Shown here in pieces: positions 33,543 through 43,500 of a DNA stretch of 64,000 nucleotides; within the stretch, counting starts at the first letter, position 1, and every line of letters starts with the position of its first letter. The notes under the pieces are model-generated. The model was not told the origin of the DNA. It did not search any database and saw only the letters and a list, made by a program, of their open reading frames with translations. Both the position numbers and the translations under genes were made by a program. Origin of the DNA: Flavobacteriaceae bacterium GF1 (GTDB lineage: Bacteria; Bacteroidota; Bacteroidia; Flavobacteriales; Flavobacteriaceae); NCBI GenBank assembly GCA_009797885.1, contig WNKP01000006.1:266507-330506 (forward strand), given 5' to 3'.

Positions 33543-35021
33543 TTAATAGCTCCAGCCTTCCCTATAGGTCTTTTTGATATAGCTTTCGGCGGCTTCTTTT
33601 GCATTTAGATTGGCGTATTGCGTATCAAATTTTGGATCACCATCAATTACGGTAAAACTATCAGTGGTTACCACTCGAATTTCATCTGAATCGCTGATGT
33701 TCGTGATTTTCATATTTTCGGCATCCCATTCCAGTCTTCTACGTAGATCTTGTAAACGTACCGCAAGATTTCCGGCAACGACCGTTTCGTTCAATGGTCC
33801 TGCATATTCAAAATTGGAACTACACTCCACGCGGTTTTCCTTATTTTCTTTGCACGCACGGACCCAATCCATTTCATGACCACCTTCCATGGCATTCGGA
33901 ATTCTTCGCAATTCATTGGTGATTCGAGGTGGATTGTCCTCCCTGCCTATGATAAATGGATCCCTCGCATAGGTTCCGCAGATAAGGGTTCCTTTGGTGC
34001 CGTAAAAAATGGCACCACCTCCCCAGTCGCCCAGGAATACGCCAGGTTTTAGCCCTTCAGGACGTTTTGGAGTCAGACCGCCATCGTACCAAGTAAACTG
34101 TACGGCCGGCATTTTTACCTTTCCTTTCTTTGGTCGCTCACCAAAATAGTAGGTTACTTTTTCCGATATGGGTGCACTTTCCGTGTTCACCTGGGAAGAA
34201 GAGGCCTCAAAAGCATATGGGAATCCTAAATTCAACGCTTTATAGACTGGATCCATAATATGGCACGCCATATCCCCCAATGCCCCGGTTCCAAAATCCC
34301 ACCAGGCCCTCCAGTTCCATGGGGTATAGGACGGGTGGTAAGGACGCCATTCCGCTGGTCCAATGAACAAATCCCAGTCAAGGGTGGGAGGTAGGGAAGG
34401 TGTTTCCAATGGTCTTTCCAACCCTTGTGGCCATATGGGACGATTTGTCCAGGCATCCACTTTGGTTACGGTTCCAATCTCGCCGTTCCAAATCCATTCG
34501 CATACTTTTCGCATATCATCACTGGAGTTCCCTTGATTTCCCATTTGAGTGGCAACTCCTGTCTCTTGGGCAAGTTCTCGGAGTTTTCGGGATTCATACA
34601 CGGAATGTGTCAAGGGCTTTTGAAGATAAACGTGTTTGCCCATCCGCATGGAATCCGCTGCGGAAACATAGTGGGTATGGTCTGGGGTAGCGATTACCAC
34701 CGCATCTACATCCTTACCCATTTCATCCAGCATTTTTCGATAATCCTTGTACTTTTTTGCATCGGGGTAGTCATCGAAACAGCGTTTGGCATATTTCCAA
34801 TCCACATCTACCAGGGCCACAATATTCTGGGTGTTCATATTTCTCAGGTTTGCGCGGCCCATTCCGCCTACACCGATACCGGCGATATTCAGTTTATCGC
34901 TCGGGGCGGTGTGTCCCATTCCTGAAATGACATGGCTTGGTACTATGGAAATGCCTGCCAAGGCTACCCCCGACTTTTTTAAAAAGTCCCTTCTCTCATT
35001 TTTTGCTTTCTTATGTGTCAT
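33543..35021 (-). CDS. Tat-exported Gfo/Idh/MocA oxidoreductase
   Basis: A 492-residue protein. The N terminus carries a twin-arginine signal (NERRDFLKKSGVALAGISI). A Rossmann fold follows (GIGVGGMGRANLRNM), with the catalytic Lys in LQKPLTHSV, then the C-terminal alpha/beta substrate domain. Tat export implies that cofactor is inserted before export. With the DUF1080 lipoprotein downstream, oxidation at sugar C3 followed by cleavage is the likely route (known from the family; substrate inferred only). Confidence 0.9.
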   Translation of the reverse strand: MTHKKAKNERRDFLKKSGVALAGISIVPSHVISGMGHTAPSDKLNIAGIGVGGMGRANLRNMNTQNIVALVDVDWKYAKRCFDDYPDAKKYKDYRKMLDEMGKDVDAVVIATPDHTHYVSAADSMRMGKHVYLQKPLTHSVYESRKLRELAQETGVATQMGNQGNSSDDMRKVCEWIWNGEIGTVTKVDAWTNRPIWPQGLERPLETPSLPPTLDWDLFIGPAEWRPYHPSYTPWNWRAWWDFGTGALGDMACHIMDPVYKALNLGFPYAFEASSSQVNTESAPISEKVTYYFGERPKKGKVKMPAVQFTWYDGGLTPKRPEGLKPGVFLGDWGGGAIFYGTKGTLICGTYARDPFIIGREDNPPRITNELRRIPNAMEGGHEMDWVRACKENKENRVECSSNFEYAGPLNETVVAGNLAVRLQDLRRRLEWDAENMKITNISDSDEIRVVTTDSFTVIDGDPKFDTQYANLNAKEAAESYIKKTYREGWSY

Positions 35022-35409
35022 ACATTTTTATTTTGCAATTTGCTTAATTGGTTCCGATTTGTCCCAAAAATACAGAACTTTTTGATGTTTTATCAATGCT
35101 GGCCATTGTTATGTGTGATATTCTTAAAAACGAAATACCGACTATCCCCTAAAGTTCGATGCCAAAACCGTTTTTTCCAAACAAAAAGGCTTAAAAATGA
35201 CCTGTTCCATAAAGGCGGCTTTATTTAGCGGATCTCAAATTGGTCTCTACTTTCGCGACAAAAAAGTGTTAAGATACTATTTCCCATTATGAATTCAAAT
35301 AGTCCAGGTGTTTGAAAAATGAAGGGAAACGAGCTTAAATCTTTTTGAGTGCAGTAGGACGCTTCCATTACTTTTGGAAGCCCTCGTCATCCTATGGACT
35401 AAAGGGCCA
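35022..35409. other. Intergenic region between the pilus operon end and the Gfo/Idh gene
   Basis: This 388-base region carries the Gfo/Idh promoter (35065-35096) and a 7-base stem-loop (35361-35367 with 35375-35381) without a T run, which may be the 3' end of the pseudopilin operon. No gene seen. Confidence 0.5.
35065..35096 (-). promoter_or_regulatory. Promoter of the Gfo/Idh-DUF1080 operon
   Basis: On the minus strand, TTG (35096-35094) and TATTTTTG (35072-35065) are 21 bases apart, matching the flavobacterial -33/-7 promoter. The start site would be near 35058 and the ATG is at 35021. Confidence 0.5.
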
Positions 35410-36546
35410 TTATCCCAGTACACTGCCCAACTTGAACATGGGAAGGTACATGGCAATAAGAATGACGCCCACAAAAATCCCGACCACCAGGATGATCATT
35501 GGTTCCAATAGGGTTGAAAGCAATTTGGACCGTTGTTGGACTTCTATACTGTATTGGGAGTTTAATCGCTCAAAGATATATTCGGTCTGGTTGGTCTCCT
35601 CCGCCACTTTGACCAGGGAAACCATTTTGGAATCGAACAATGTATTGTCTTTTAAGCTTTGGGACAGGCTCTTTCCCTGCAGTATTTTTTGGTTTACTTC
35701 CGCCAGGGCATCTTTTAAAGGAATAAAATCTATCATTTTTCCGGCCAGCTCAATACTGTTCAGCATGGGCAATCGGGAAGCGGTCAATAGACTCAATGCC
35801 CGGGTAAATTGGGCTAGATAGACTGCCTTAATAAAAGTACCCACATAGGGAATCCTTAATAGGATACGATCGCGCATCCTTTTAACGGATACATTGTTCC
35901 GCAGCAGCCTCCTTGAAAAAATGATGGCTAAAACCACCAATAAAAACCACAATCCATACGATTGTAGGAAATCAGAGGCCGAGACCACCACTTTAGTGAT
36001 CCAGGGCAATTCCACATTGTTTTGTTCAAAGATGTCCTGAAACATGGGTACCACCAAACGAAGCATAAAAAGAACGACCAATATTGCTGTGACCAGAATA
36101 ATGATGGGATAAGTCAGGGCGTTGATCAGGTTTCTGCGCTGTTCATTTTTTTTGGCAAAAAAATTACCCAGTTCATCGGTTATCTCAGCCAATGTTCCGG
36201 ATTCCTCCCCTATTTTGATGGAATGGTATTCGTATTCCGTAAATTCCTTCTTTTGGCGAATGGATTCGGAAAAACTTCGACCGGATACCAGGTGTTCCGT
36301 CAACCCTTCAAAGAAATCTGCCAGTTTTTCCTTTTTTTGGCCTTTTTGTATAAGTTCCAGGGCTTCCTTTAACGTAATTCCCGCTTTTAACAGTACACCG
36401 AGTTCCGTGTAGAAATCCTCTTTTTTCTTATTGGAAAAAAGCGACCCAAACCAATGGATTTCCTTTTTCCAGATATCCACACTGGGCTTGGTTTTTGCTT
36501 TTCCCCCAACGGTACCTGTTGCTATGTTGTCCAGTTTAAATCCCAT
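35410..36546 (-). CDS. Type II secretion/type IV pilus inner-membrane platform protein (GspF/PilC)
   Basis: A 378-residue protein with two GspF/PilC (T2SSF) halves: residues 58-185 (FYTELGVLLKAGITLKEALEL, then EESGTLAEITDELGNFF) and 255-370 (FTRALSLLTASRLPMLNSIEL, then EETNQTEYIFERL). Three membrane helices are seen (ALTYPIIILVTAILVVLFML, YGLWFLLVVLAIIFSRRLL, LEPMIILVVGIFVGVILIAMY). It is the last gene of the leftward operon that starts with the giant T9SS protein. Its ATG follows the pseudopilin stop with no gap. The assembly ATPase and secretin are not in the window. Confidence 0.92.
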   Translation of the reverse strand: MGFKLDNIATGTVGGKAKTKPSVDIWKKEIHWFGSLFSNKKKEDFYTELGVLLKAGITLKEALELIQKGQKKEKLADFFEGLTEHLVSGRSFSESIRQKKEFTEYEYHSIKIGEESGTLAEITDELGNFFAKKNEQRRNLINALTYPIIILVTAILVVLFMLRLVVPMFQDIFEQNNVELPWITKVVVSASDFLQSYGLWFLLVVLAIIFSRRLLRNNVSVKRMRDRILLRIPYVGTFIKAVYLAQFTRALSLLTASRLPMLNSIELAGKMIDFIPLKDALAEVNQKILQGKSLSQSLKDNTLFDSKMVSLVKVAEETNQTEYIFERLNSQYSIEVQQRSKLLSTLLEPMIILVVGIFVGVILIAMYLPMFKLGSVLG

Positions 36547-37011
36547 TCAATCCATAAATGATTCGGCGGCATTGATCTTATAGACCAATAACGGCTGTCT
36601 TATGCTGTCGTTCCATTGCAGTTCCAAAGCATCCACTTCACCGGATATTATAGGTCTGCCCATGAAATAGTATTTTTTGTGCCCGATTGCCACCTCAAAG
36701 GTATCGTTGGCCCGTACGATGTAATCCCTATAAAACAAGTACTGGATTTGCCCCCCTGGACCATCACAGAAGAGTCCATCCCCATTTTCGGTGGCGTATA
36801 TTCTGGAAAACGTTCTTACGTCCTTCCAAAGTGCTTGTTTCAATAAACGTACTTCCATATTGGCCCCATACTCCTTACGAACGCCTGCCATTTGTTTTTG
36901 TACCAGATTCAATACCGAAAAGGCCAGGCCCACTACAATAACGGTGAGTAAAAGGACCACCATCATCTCACTTAGGGTAAACGCTTTTATTTTTTGGTTA
37001 AAATGGATCAT
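36547..37011 (-). CDS. Pseudopilin-like protein (GspJ-type)
   Basis: A 154-residue protein with a type III signal: a short leader, then KAFTLSEMMVVLLLTVIVVG, where the cut would follow Ala/Phe and Glu at +5 is conserved. A single helix leads into a soluble domain of 100 residues. It is expected to be a minor pilin of a T2SS/T4P-like fibre. ATG at 37011 used, overlapping the upstream pseudopilin gene by 14 bases; TTG at 37017 is possible. Confidence 0.82.
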   Translation of the reverse strand: MIHFNQKIKAFTLSEMMVVLLLTVIVVGLAFSVLNLVQKQMAGVRKEYGANMEVRLLKQALWKDVRTFSRIYATENGDGLFCDGPGGQIQYLFYRDYIVRANDTFEVAIGHKKYYFMGRPIISGEVDALELQWNDSIRQPLLVYKINAAESFMD

Positions 37012-37339
37012 TGGCAACTAGAATGGATTCGAGGTTTTTTTGGGACGTTTTATGTGTAGCTTCCAGTCGGACCACGGGAACATTGATGTCTTTTTCAAGG
37101 ATAGCCCTTATGCTCCAGTCGTTCCAATCCTCCTGATAGGGCAATTGCAGCAATCCATTGACATACTGATATTCCAATCGATGTAGTCGTTCCGAGATAT
37201 TACCTGTATTTGCTGTTACCTGAGCGGCCATCAGTGAATTCATAATCAGGCTGGCCACCATGAAGATGATGACGATCAGGATGGTGGCCACCATGGTCTC
37301 CATAAGTGTGGATGCCCGTATTTTTTTTAGTAGAGCCAT
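36998..37339 (-). CDS. Second pseudopilin-like protein
   Basis: A 113-residue protein with leader MALLKKIRAS followed by TLMETMVATILIVIIFMVAS, a prepilin-like helix with Glu at the fifth position after the likely cleavage site. It is small and lacks a recognised C-terminal fold. It overlaps both neighbours, so it is in the same transcript as the giant protein and the platform protein. Confidence 0.75.
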   Translation of the reverse strand: MALLKKIRASTLMETMVATILIVIIFMVASLIMNSLMAAQVTANTGNISERLHRLEYQYVNGLLQLPYQEDWNDWSIRAILEKDINVPVVRLEATHKTSQKNLESILVANDPF

Positions 37340-38601
37340 TTGGCCACCCCTCCTTTCCCTTGCTGTCCATAACCCAGCCCCACATACTGTAAGGGTAGGA
37401 CCCCGGCATCTATTTTGCCCTGAAAGAGGTGGTTTTGGTATACACTGCCATTCTCCATGGCAACAAAACTGTCCGTGGTTACATTACCGTGGACACTGCC
37501 CTTTAACTCCAAATGCTTTTCACAATAGACCTGTCCAATCACAGTGGCCCCTGCATCAATCCTTACCTGGGGATGGTATCGCTGCTTGTGTTCCCTAACG
37601 TCCTCCCAATACCCTATGATGCCTTTTAGACTGCTATTGGTCTGTATTTGAATGTTGGGCACGGGAATACCCTGATTTAAATCGGTGCGACTTTCCTTAT
37701 GGAAGACCGCCAATGCCGAGGGGTAGCGCAACAAACAGTTTTTTCCTACCACAATGGTTTTGGAAGCTATGGCCTGAAAACTTCCCGTGACACCATCCTG
37801 AATCACAATTTCCGGGGCTACCAGAATTACATCAGTGAGTAGGGTAGTGGCAGAGACCACAATCCTATAATCCGCCTTAAGGACAACATTGCCCGTTATT
37901 TTTTTTCCTGCCAACTGCAATACCTCTCCCCAAACTACCAGGGGAGGTTCCAAAAAGGAATGGACCAGTTCATTGGTCTGCAGGCCATTCAAGCGTTTTG
38001 ATCGTGCCGGGATAAAAGCCGGTGATGCCCATTGTTCCAAACTGTTTTTTAGTTGTCCTGCTATCGGGGGGAGTGCACTATTGCTCCGTTTTTGCTTGCC
38101 CTGTACCGGGGTATTGCCATAAAAGGACTGTCCTGCAATATTGCCGGGACGTATACCTTGATCGGGCAAATACGCATCCCCTTTGATACGGGCATGGCCC
38201 ACAATGATCATGGGACGTTGATTGTCCTTAAGGTAAAGTGCCGCATCATTTGTGGGCCTTCTCGTTCCCACAAGGGCCATTTTGGTAAACTGGGTTTTTT
38301 GGAAGGAGGCGTCAATCCTATATACATCAAATAAGCCCCAGCGCTCCTGAACCACAATGGTTTCAATGCCTTTTTGGGAGAAGTCCCTTAATCCCACCTG
38401 GCCTCCATTGGGATTGTTCAAGGCCATTTCCAGAGCCAAATCGGCCTGTTTGATAATCTCAATATAGGTATCCGACTTTTTTGAAAACTGAATGTGCATA
38501 TGGCTCAACAACACAAAGGTGAGCAGGAGTACCGCAATGACCGCTCCAATGAACAGGACAAACTGCAGGGAACCGCCCTTTATTTTGGTGAGCCACTTCA
38601 T
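37327..38601 (-). CDS. Membrane-anchored protein with PilX-like N terminus and beta-helix-like C terminus
   Basis: A 424-residue protein not recognised by name. Residues 9-35 form one helix (GGSLQFVLFIGAVIAVLLLT) followed by an HMHIQ segment, similar in layout to PilX/GspK-type minor pilin N termini. The C-terminal half (about 220-400) has regular short repeats of V/I/G (for example ITGNVVLKADYRIVV, then LKGSVHGNVTTDSF) that suggest a beta helix of the bactofilin type. It is in the middle of the pseudopilin operon. Role unknown. Confidence 0.6.
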   Translation of the reverse strand: MKWLTKIKGGSLQFVLFIGAVIAVLLLTFVLLSHMHIQFSKKSDTYIEIIKQADLALEMALNNPNGGQVGLRDFSQKGIETIVVQERWGLFDVYRIDASFQKTQFTKMALVGTRRPTNDAALYLKDNQRPMIIVGHARIKGDAYLPDQGIRPGNIAGQSFYGNTPVQGKQKRSNSALPPIAGQLKNSLEQWASPAFIPARSKRLNGLQTNELVHSFLEPPLVVWGEVLQLAGKKITGNVVLKADYRIVVSATTLLTDVILVAPEIVIQDGVTGSFQAIASKTIVVGKNCLLRYPSALAVFHKESRTDLNQGIPVPNIQIQTNSSLKGIIGYWEDVREHKQRYHPQVRIDAGATVIGQVYCEKHLELKGSVHGNVTTDSFVAMENGSVYQNHLFQGKIDAGVLPLQYVGLGYGQQGKGGVAKWLY

Positions 38602-39059
38602 TGTTGCAATTCAATCTTCTTGAGAATGCCCTTATAGCGTACCGTAATGGTCTTTTCCGAACCGTTGACCAGGCTTACCCCTTGTGCCTGCTTGCCTTTT
38701 TCCATCAAGGATTGCTGACCATTTATGCTCACAAAGAAAATACGTTGTCCACTATTACTGTTCAACATGGAACCTGTATAGCGCACATCAATGTCAAAGC
38801 GTTCTTTCTTTGGCCCGTTTCGTTTGGTTTTCTTTTTAACTTTTGGATGATGTAGGGTCCCTAAAAAAGGATCTCTATAGTCTGCCTTAATGCTAAAGGT
38901 GTCCCTTTCAATTTTTTCCAAAGGTTTTAGTACCGTCTCTGTGAGAACCAATTGCTCGTTTGGTTCCGGAGAAATTGTGGAAAGTATACGGTACCCTATG
39001 ATTCCCCAGATGACAAGTACCAGGCCCAACAAGAGATATGTTTTTGTGTTTGCGTTCAA
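38598..39059 (-). CDS. PilP/GspC-like membrane protein
   Basis: A 153-residue protein with one N-terminal helix (YLLLGLVLVIWGIIGYRIL), a disordered linker containing the RDPFLGTL motif that resembles PilP, a basic stretch (KVKKKTKRNGPKKERF) and a C-terminal beta domain (YTGSMLNSNSGQRIFFVSI, then GVSLVNGSEKTITVRYKG). GspC and PilP link the inner platform to the secretin. The start seems to be TTG at 39059, four bases past the upstream stop. Assignment is by layout and context. Confidence 0.6.
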   Translation of the reverse strand: MNANTKTYLLLGLVLVIWGIIGYRILSTISPEPNEQLVLTETVLKPLEKIERDTFSIKADYRDPFLGTLHHPKVKKKTKRNGPKKERFDIDVRYTGSMLNSNSGQRIFFVSINGQQSLMEKGKQAQGVSLVNGSEKTITVRYKGILKKIELQQ

Positions 39060-39063
39060 TAAT

Positions 39064-39759
39064 TTAGTTTATGGTAAAACTGAACACCGTACTGTCCTCG
39101 CTTTCATTGCCGGCCAGGTCAAAGGCTTTGACGAACCAGTAAAAGGTGCCCGCGGCAAAATCAGCGGAAAAGGTCTTATTGGCACCAATATCCTTACCGA
39201 CCAGATTTTGTAGGGCTTCATCGGAAAAGAAATAAATGCTATCGCGTTCTGCCGTCCCGGGAATATCTTCCCTTGTCCAACGGAACGTCACTGTGGCCTC
39301 ATCCTGTGTGGCCCCGTTTACAGGTGCCACCAATTGCGGGGTATTGGGTGGGTCCAGATCAATATTTTCATCCCCGTTCACCACAAAGGTCTGCAATGCA
39401 TAGGGGGTTTCAAAACCGCTGTTCAGGGCCTTGATGCGCCATGCATAATTCCCGTTCAGCAAATCCTGTTGGATTTGGGTAGCGACCCTACCCAGGGTGT
39501 CCTCCACAAAAAGGGTGTCCAACAATATCTGGGCCGTATCCACAAAATCCGGTGCGGCCAGTTGAAAGCGGTAGGACGTGGCATCCGTGAGGCGATCCCA
39601 GTTAAACCGTACGCTATTGTCCGTTACCGTGGTACTGTCCAAAGGGGCAAATACGGTAACACGTTGATTGGAGATGTCCACCTCTTCCAAAATATCCTCA
39701 CAACTGGCCATCCCCATTAAAGCCAATACTAATCCCAACTTTACTATCCGCAACTGCAT
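39064..39759 (-). CDS. Lipoprotein with two FN3-like domains, in the pseudopilin operon
   Basis: A 231-residue lipoprotein: signal peptide with lipobox MGMASC, then two beta-sandwich domains (about 30-130: FNWDRLTDATSYRFQLAAPDF; about 135-230: PNTPQLVAPVNGATQDEATV, FYWFVKAFDLAGNESED). The FN3/SusE-like layout implies a surface role in adhesion or as an anchor. ATG at 39759 used. The gap to the upstream stop is two bases. Confidence 0.7.
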   Translation of the reverse strand: MQLRIVKLGLVLALMGMASCEDILEEVDISNQRVTVFAPLDSTTVTDNSVRFNWDRLTDATSYRFQLAAPDFVDTAQILLDTLFVEDTLGRVATQIQQDLLNGNYAWRIKALNSGFETPYALQTFVVNGDENIDLDPPNTPQLVAPVNGATQDEATVTFRWTREDIPGTAERDSIYFFSDEALQNLVGKDIGANKTFSADFAAGTFYWFVKAFDLAGNESEDSTVFSFTIN

Positions 39760-39761
39760 AT

Positions 39762-40490
39762 TCAAAATTTTACATAAGATTGATTTGCTTTGACCTTATC
39801 GGGCTTGGTATACGTTCCCTTGGGACATTTTTCCCCTTCGGGCGCGATATGCTCAATCTGGAGCCTGTGGTATTGGTCCTCCCCCCAACAAAAACTGGAA
39901 TATCCATAATTGAATACCCGCAGATCTGATAGGTAATAGGCTTGTTCCGTACCACTATCCACAATATTCAGTATAACGGTACCATAATCGTCCTTTCGTA
40001 GTTCAAAGGCTTCGGCTTGATTGAAAAAAGTGATTTCCGTCTCAGAGAGGGCCAAATCGACCGAAGTGACCATTTTTAGGTCCCCATCTTTTTCCAGATA
40101 GCTCCGGACCGTTCTGTTTTTTGAGGTATTGAGCAGTTCGGTGATTTCTATTTTGTCCAATAGTTGTAGCCGAATGTACTTAGGTTTGTACTGTAGGGAA
40201 TCCATGTAGGGAATGCTATTGATCTTACCTGCCCTATGGGTGGCTTTGGCATAGGCAAAGTAGCTTTCCCGGTTGAAGGGCATTTCCTGGGCCGTGACCC
40301 TAAGCTGGGTCCATTGGGGCAACCCTACTTGTTCCGTGGCACTGTACCAAAGATTGCCCTTTACCTTAACAATGGCACCCAGTTCCGGAAAGGGTAATAA
40401 AGCTTCCTGTTTTTTGGCCTGGTAAGAGGAACATGAAAAAGTGAATAGGGCTATACAACTGATTAGGAAGTAGGTAAACGTTGTTTTCAA
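39762..40490 (-). CDS. Lipoprotein of unknown function beside the giant T9SS protein
   Basis: A 242-residue lipoprotein: ISCIALFTFSC gives the lipobox, then a mixed domain without a family that I recognise (motif FAYAKATHRAGKINSIPYMD, and C-terminal CWGEDQYHRLQIEHIAPEG). The start appears to be TTG at 40490 (reads MKTTFTYF). It is the second gene of the operon, 70 bases after the giant gene, and could be its periplasmic or surface partner. No function is claimed. Confidence 0.6.
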   Translation of the reverse strand: MKTTFTYFLISCIALFTFSCSSYQAKKQEALLPFPELGAIVKVKGNLWYSATEQVGLPQWTQLRVTAQEMPFNRESYFAYAKATHRAGKINSIPYMDSLQYKPKYIRLQLLDKIEITELLNTSKNRTVRSYLEKDGDLKMVTSVDLALSETEITFFNQAEAFELRKDDYGTVILNIVDSGTEQAYYLSDLRVFNYGYSSFCWGEDQYHRLQIEHIAPEGEKCPKGTYTKPDKVKANQSYVKF

Positions 40491-40560
40491 GGGGATAGTA
40501 TTTACTATTAAAAGTAAGAAATTTAACAGGAATTATCCCAACGAGGACGTAATTTTAATT

Positions 40561-43500
40561 TTATCGTTTTAGGGAGAAATGCCCGGAAAGTATTTTGCCA
40601 TTATGATATTCAAACTTAAACCAGTAGTCATCGGGTGGGGCTGGATTTCCCAAATAGTTGCCATCCCAGCCCTTACTGTTTGTTGGGATCTGTTGTATAA
40701 GTTTTCCAAATTGGTCATAGATGGCCGTTGAAGCGTCAGGAAGGCGCTCCGCCCCAATGATGTTCCAATAATCGTTGGCATTATCCCCATTCGGGGTAAA
40801 AAACTTTTGATACCCAATTGCGGCCACCTCTTCCATCAATATCCTACATCGGGAAGATGTTCTGGCATACACGGTATACACCCCGGGAAAGATTTGAAAT
40901 ACGTTGTCGGTCTGGTAGGTGTTCCCATCTACCGAATATTCAAGGTCCCCGGTTCCGGTGGCGGTCACAGTTAAGGTGATCACATCGGAAAACCCACTTG
41001 TGGAAACCGATAGGGTTTCCGGAACATCGGAGTCGAACACTTCAAAGTATACGGTCTTTTCACAGTCAATTCCATTTTGGGTTTGTATTGCGGTTAGGGA
41101 ATACTTTCCGGAATCCTCGATTACAACGGTTCTGTCTTCGCTTATAATTTCTCCATTTTCTTTTTTAATCCATACCCAACTATCAAAATTATCACCACCA
41201 TCCAGTTGAAGTGCCGCGTCGTCTGGGCAAATGAAGTACGTTTCTTTCAGATTTGGTTGTGGCAAAGGATTGATGAATAACTGAAAAGAGGAGGTCGTAT
41301 AGCAATGATCATTTGCGATTCGCACGAAAATAGTTTGTTCAGGGGCAGTAGTGGAAAATGTGGTGGGATTCTCTAGCCAGTCCTTACCCTTATCCGCATC
41401 TTCCCATGAGGTATAATAGGTGATGTTGAACTGTGAGGCTTCCTGTTGGCCGGCCAAGATCTCATCTTCCTTTTCGGTAAGGTCAAAGGTATGGAACCCA
41501 TCATTGTTGTTATCGCAGACCACCCAATTTTCGACTTTGTTTGCCACCGGGGTATCGTTGACGATCAGCTGAAAGGAGGAGGTGGCATGGCAATCGGCAC
41601 TGTCCCGATTCTCAATCCGTGCATAAACGGTTTGTCCGGGAGCCTTAGTGGAAAATGCGCTGGGATTCAGCAGCGGATTCGTACCCGAGTCCGCATGTTC
41701 CTGGGAGGTATGGTAGGTGATGTTGAACTGTGAGGCCCCCTGTTGGTCGGTCAAGGTCAAGATCTCATCTTCCTTTTTGGTAAGGTCAAAGGTATGTTCT
41801 CCATCATTGTCGTCATCGCATACGGTCCAATTTTCGACCTTTTCCGCCACGGGGACATCGATGACCAATTGAAAGGATGTGGTGGCATGGCAACTGGCAT
41901 TTGCGACCCGTACGTAAATGGTTTGTTGGTACCGGAGCGTATTGGTAAATGTGGTAGGATTCTCCAGCGGATTTGTACCCTTCTCCGCATTTTCCGGGGT
42001 GGTGTGGTAGGTAATGATGAACTGCGAGGCCCCCTGTTGGCCGGTCAGGGTCAAGATTTCATTTTCCTTTTCGGTAAGGTCAAAGGTATGAAACCCATCA
42101 TTGTTATCGTCGCAGACTGTCCAATTGTCCACGTCCTTTTCCACAGAGGGGTATTCGTTGACAATCAAATTAAAGGAAGTGGTGCTATGGCAATTTTCAT
42201 TCACAATGCGAGCGTAAATGGTCTGTGCAGGGTCCGTACTTGATAGGGTGACATTCAGCAGTGGACTGACATTGTTTTGGGCATCGCCCGGGCTACTGTG
42301 GTAGCTTACCGAATATTCGTGTGTCGGCTGCCCTCCGAGGATTTTATCGTTTTGTTCGGTAAGGTCGAAGGTATAACTTCCAGCACCGCTGTCAAGGCAT
42401 ACGGTCAAGTTTTCAATCGGTTTCGCCAAGGGGGTATTGCTGACGATCAGGTCAAAAGTGGCTGTGCTATGGCAATGTTCATTTGAGATGCGCGCGTAAA
42501 TGGTCTGTCTGGGTTCCGTAGTGGATAGGGTGACGTCCTTCAGTTTATTGGCATCATTTTGGGCATCGTCCTGGCTGCCGTGATAGGTTATAGTGTAGTC
42601 ATCCGACGATCGCCCGTCCAGGATCTCATCATCTTTGTCGGAAAGCTTGAAGGTATAAAGTCCATCACCGTGATCGCAGACCGCCCAATCGTTCACTTCC
42701 TTTGCCATAGGGGTAGGGTGGATGATCAGGTCAAAAGAAGTGGTGCTATAGCATTGGGTTGTCCGATTCTCGACCCTTGTGTAAATAGTTTGTAGGTTCG
42801 GGACGGTATTGGAAAATGCCATAGCATTCAACGGATTCACATCCCCTTCGGCATCCACTAGGCTAGGGTGGTAGCTTACCGCATATTCGGTTGGCGATTG
42901 CCTGCCGAGGATTTCACCGTCTTTGTCGGAAAGCTCAAAGGTATACAATCCGTCATTGTTGTCATCGCAGACCTCCCAATCGTTCACTTCGTTTGCTACA
43001 GGAGTATCGATGATCAAATCAAAAAGGGTAGTGCTATAGCATTGGGTTGCTAGATTCTCGACCCGCGCGTAAATAGTTTGCCCGGGGGCCGCGCTGGAGA
43101 ATGTGGTAGCATTCTGTGGATTCGTATCCCCTTCAGCATCCGTCTGGCTGAGGTGGTAGCTTACGGCATGCTCGGTTGGCGATTGCCCGCCCAGGATGCC
43201 ATCATCATTAATGGTAAGGTCAAAGGTATGGAAGCCATCAATGTCGTCATCGCAGACCGACCAGTCGTCCACTTCGTTTGCCACAGGGGTATCACTAATG
43301 ATCAGATCAAAATTTGTCACATCGTAACAATCGGGCTTTTTATTCGCGTAGATCCTTGCATAAATGGTCTGTTGGTCCGGAATGGTATTGGAAAATGCGG
43401 TGATGTTGAGTGGGTTCATATTCCCTTCGGCCTCCGTTTGGCTGAGGTGGTAGCTTACCACATATTCGGTTGGCGATTGCGTGCCCAGGATTTCACCGTT

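Noticed and set aside
35361..35381. Stem-loop after the GspF gene as a terminator
   Set aside because: Seven pairs and no T run; kept only as a note.
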